From Caryophanales bacterium (GTDB lineage Bacteria; Bacillota; Bacilli; Alicyclobacillales; SLC66), in contig DAIELO010000064.1 of assembly GCA_027341705.1 (NCBI GenBank), positions 1-6,721 on the forward strand: DNA of 6,721 nucleotides, given 5' to 3'. Positions 5,812-6,721 of the stretch are shown piece after piece; the stretch's first letter is position 1, and the number at the start of each line of letters is the position of its first letter. The notes beneath the pieces were generated by a model. It was not told the DNA's origin and searched no databases. It saw nothing but the letters and a program-made list of their open reading frames with translations. The translations under genes were made by a program, and so were the position numbers.

Positions 5812-6721
5812 TTATAGCCGCTGCATCGTTGAAGCGCGTTCTTCAATCTGATGCGGAAGAATTACCGTATACGTAGATACATGCGCGTCACTTAATAACT
5901 TAGTCAAAAAACGCATCGCCACCGCACCATAGTCGTACATAGGTTGTGAAATAGTGGTTAACAGTGGACGAGTCAACTGTGTGATTTTTGTATTGTCAAA
6001 AGCCAATATCATAACGTCGTTGGGCACATGAAATTGTAAATCTTGACACGCATGTAACGCCGCAACTGCCAATTCATCATTACAAGTAAGTAAAGCCTGG
6101 GGTCGATCAATGCTCAAGTGACTGCGAATGGATGCCAAGGCACTCGAATACTCCTCTTTTGGTGTGACAAAATAAATAGGTTCAAGTCCTGCATTCTGCA
6201 TCGCACGATCATAACCTTGCTTGCGGGTATCTGACAATGCATTTAACCCTTGCGACCCAGAAACAAACGCAATCTTTTCATTGCCTCTCGCAATTAAATA
6301 GTTCACGGCGTCAATCGCAGCCTGCTTATTGTTAATATTAACCGACGGAATTCTGCCTTCTGGATCATCAGTTCGACACAACACGACAGGTAATTGCGCT
6401 TGTTCAAAAATATCAACATGCTCCTGACGCAGTTCCATGGTCATAAAAAGCAACCCATCCACTTGCTTTTCCCACATCGTCCCTACCAAATCTGCCTCGC
6501 GCTGCAATTGACCATCAGAATTGGAGAGAATAATGTGGTATTGATACATCCGCGCCACATCTTCAATACCCCGCACCAATTCGGCCATAAAAGTGGCGGA
6601 CACATCAGGTACGATCACACCGATCGTTTTTGTCTTTTTGCTAGCAAGTCCCCTCGCTACCGCATTAGGACGATAGGAAAGCTGAGCAATTGCTTCTATT
6701 ACTCTTTTTTTTGTTTCTTCT
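5812..6721 (-). CDS. ccpA: Catabolite control protein CcpA (5' end beyond the right edge)
   Basis: 302 residues are visible of about 333. The first 30 or so, including the helix-turn-helix, lie outside the window. CcpA is the LacI/GalR-family regulator that, with HPr-Ser46-P, binds cre sites to repress or activate carbon metabolism genes. The visible start EETKKRVIEAI leads into the hinge segment SYRPNAVARGLASKKT, nearly the same as in Bacillus CcpA. The effector domain follows: IGVIVPDVSATF, ELVRGIEDVARMYQYHIILSNSDG, KQVDGLLF, and CNDELAVAALHACQD. The C-terminal segment QPMYDYGAVAMRFLTK is the region that contacts HPr in characterised CcpA, and it separates CcpA from sugar-specific LacI members. 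An internal GTG at 6618 is not the start, since the reading frame stays open and conserved to the window edge. Stop is TAA. Confidence 0.94.
   Translation of the reverse strand, partial: EETKKRVIEAIAQLSYRPNAVARGLASKKTKTIGVIVPDVSATFMAELVRGIEDVARMYQYHIILSNSDGQLQREADLVGTMWEKQVDGLLFMTMELRQEHVDIFEQAQLPVVLCRTDDPEGRIPSVNINNKQAAIDAVNYLIARGNEKIAFVSGSQGLNALSDTRKQGYDRAMQNAGLEPIYFVTPKEEYSSALASIRSHLSIDRPQALLTCNDELAVAALHACQDLQFHVPNDVMILAFDNTKITQLTRPLLTTISQPMYDYGAVAMRFLTKLLSDAHVSTYTVILPHQIEERASTMQRL

Noticed and set aside
1..6721. Mobile element, CRISPR array, toxin-antitoxin, defence or secondary-metabolite system
   Set aside because: Every stretch is accounted for by conserved housekeeping or sporulation genes with short gaps. 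There are no transposase, integrase, array-like repeats or tRNA sequences.

Overview
All the genes in this window lie on the minus strand, so the sequence reads right to left in transcription order. The content is ordinary chromosomal housekeeping of an endospore-forming member of the Bacilli (Firmicutes). The evidence is a SleB/YpeB germination pair, MecA (a ClpC adaptor), CcpA, strong GGAGG-type ribosome binding sites, and use of GTG and TTG starts. Moderate base composition and divergence from Bacillus proteins suggest a lineage outside the Bacillus subtilis group, possibly Alicyclobacillus-like. That placement is a guess.

Layout in transcription order: (1) ccpA, lacking its 5' end (>6721 to 5812); (2) a 109-base gap rich in short repeats; (3) mecA (5702-5112), closed by a strong intrinsic terminator (5098-5052); (4) an atypical M20-family amidohydrolase with a TTG start (5013-3898); (5) ddl, D-alanine--D-alanine ligase, with a GTG start 16 bases later (3881-2931); (6) a sigma-A-type promoter overlapping the ddl stop codon, driving an NAD-type glutamate dehydrogenase gene (2855-1584); (7) a 68-residue zinc-ribbon-like protein (1550-1344) and an intrinsic terminator (1314-1290); (8) sleB (best start GTG at 1206) and ypeB (446, running off the left edge).

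The likely transcription units are mecA alone, M20-ddl, gdh plus the small gene, and sleB-ypeB. CcpA (carbon catabolite control) and glutamate dehydrogenase (carbon/nitrogen junction) are metabolic. MecA is a proteolysis adaptor, Ddl supplies the D-Ala-D-Ala of peptidoglycan, and SleB/YpeB degrade spore cortex peptidoglycan at germination. From memory, a glutamate dehydrogenase gene next to sleB-ypeB also occurs in Bacillus subtilis (gudB region), so this part looks like conserved synteny.

The longest stretch without a gene is 137 bases (1207-1343). I see no mobile elements, CRISPR arrays, RNA genes or phage genes, and no convincing undescribed system. The points most worth a second look are the deviant M20 protein paired with ddl, the uncharacterised zinc-ribbon protein, and four start sites where the ribosome binding site or promoter changes or qualifies the obvious call.
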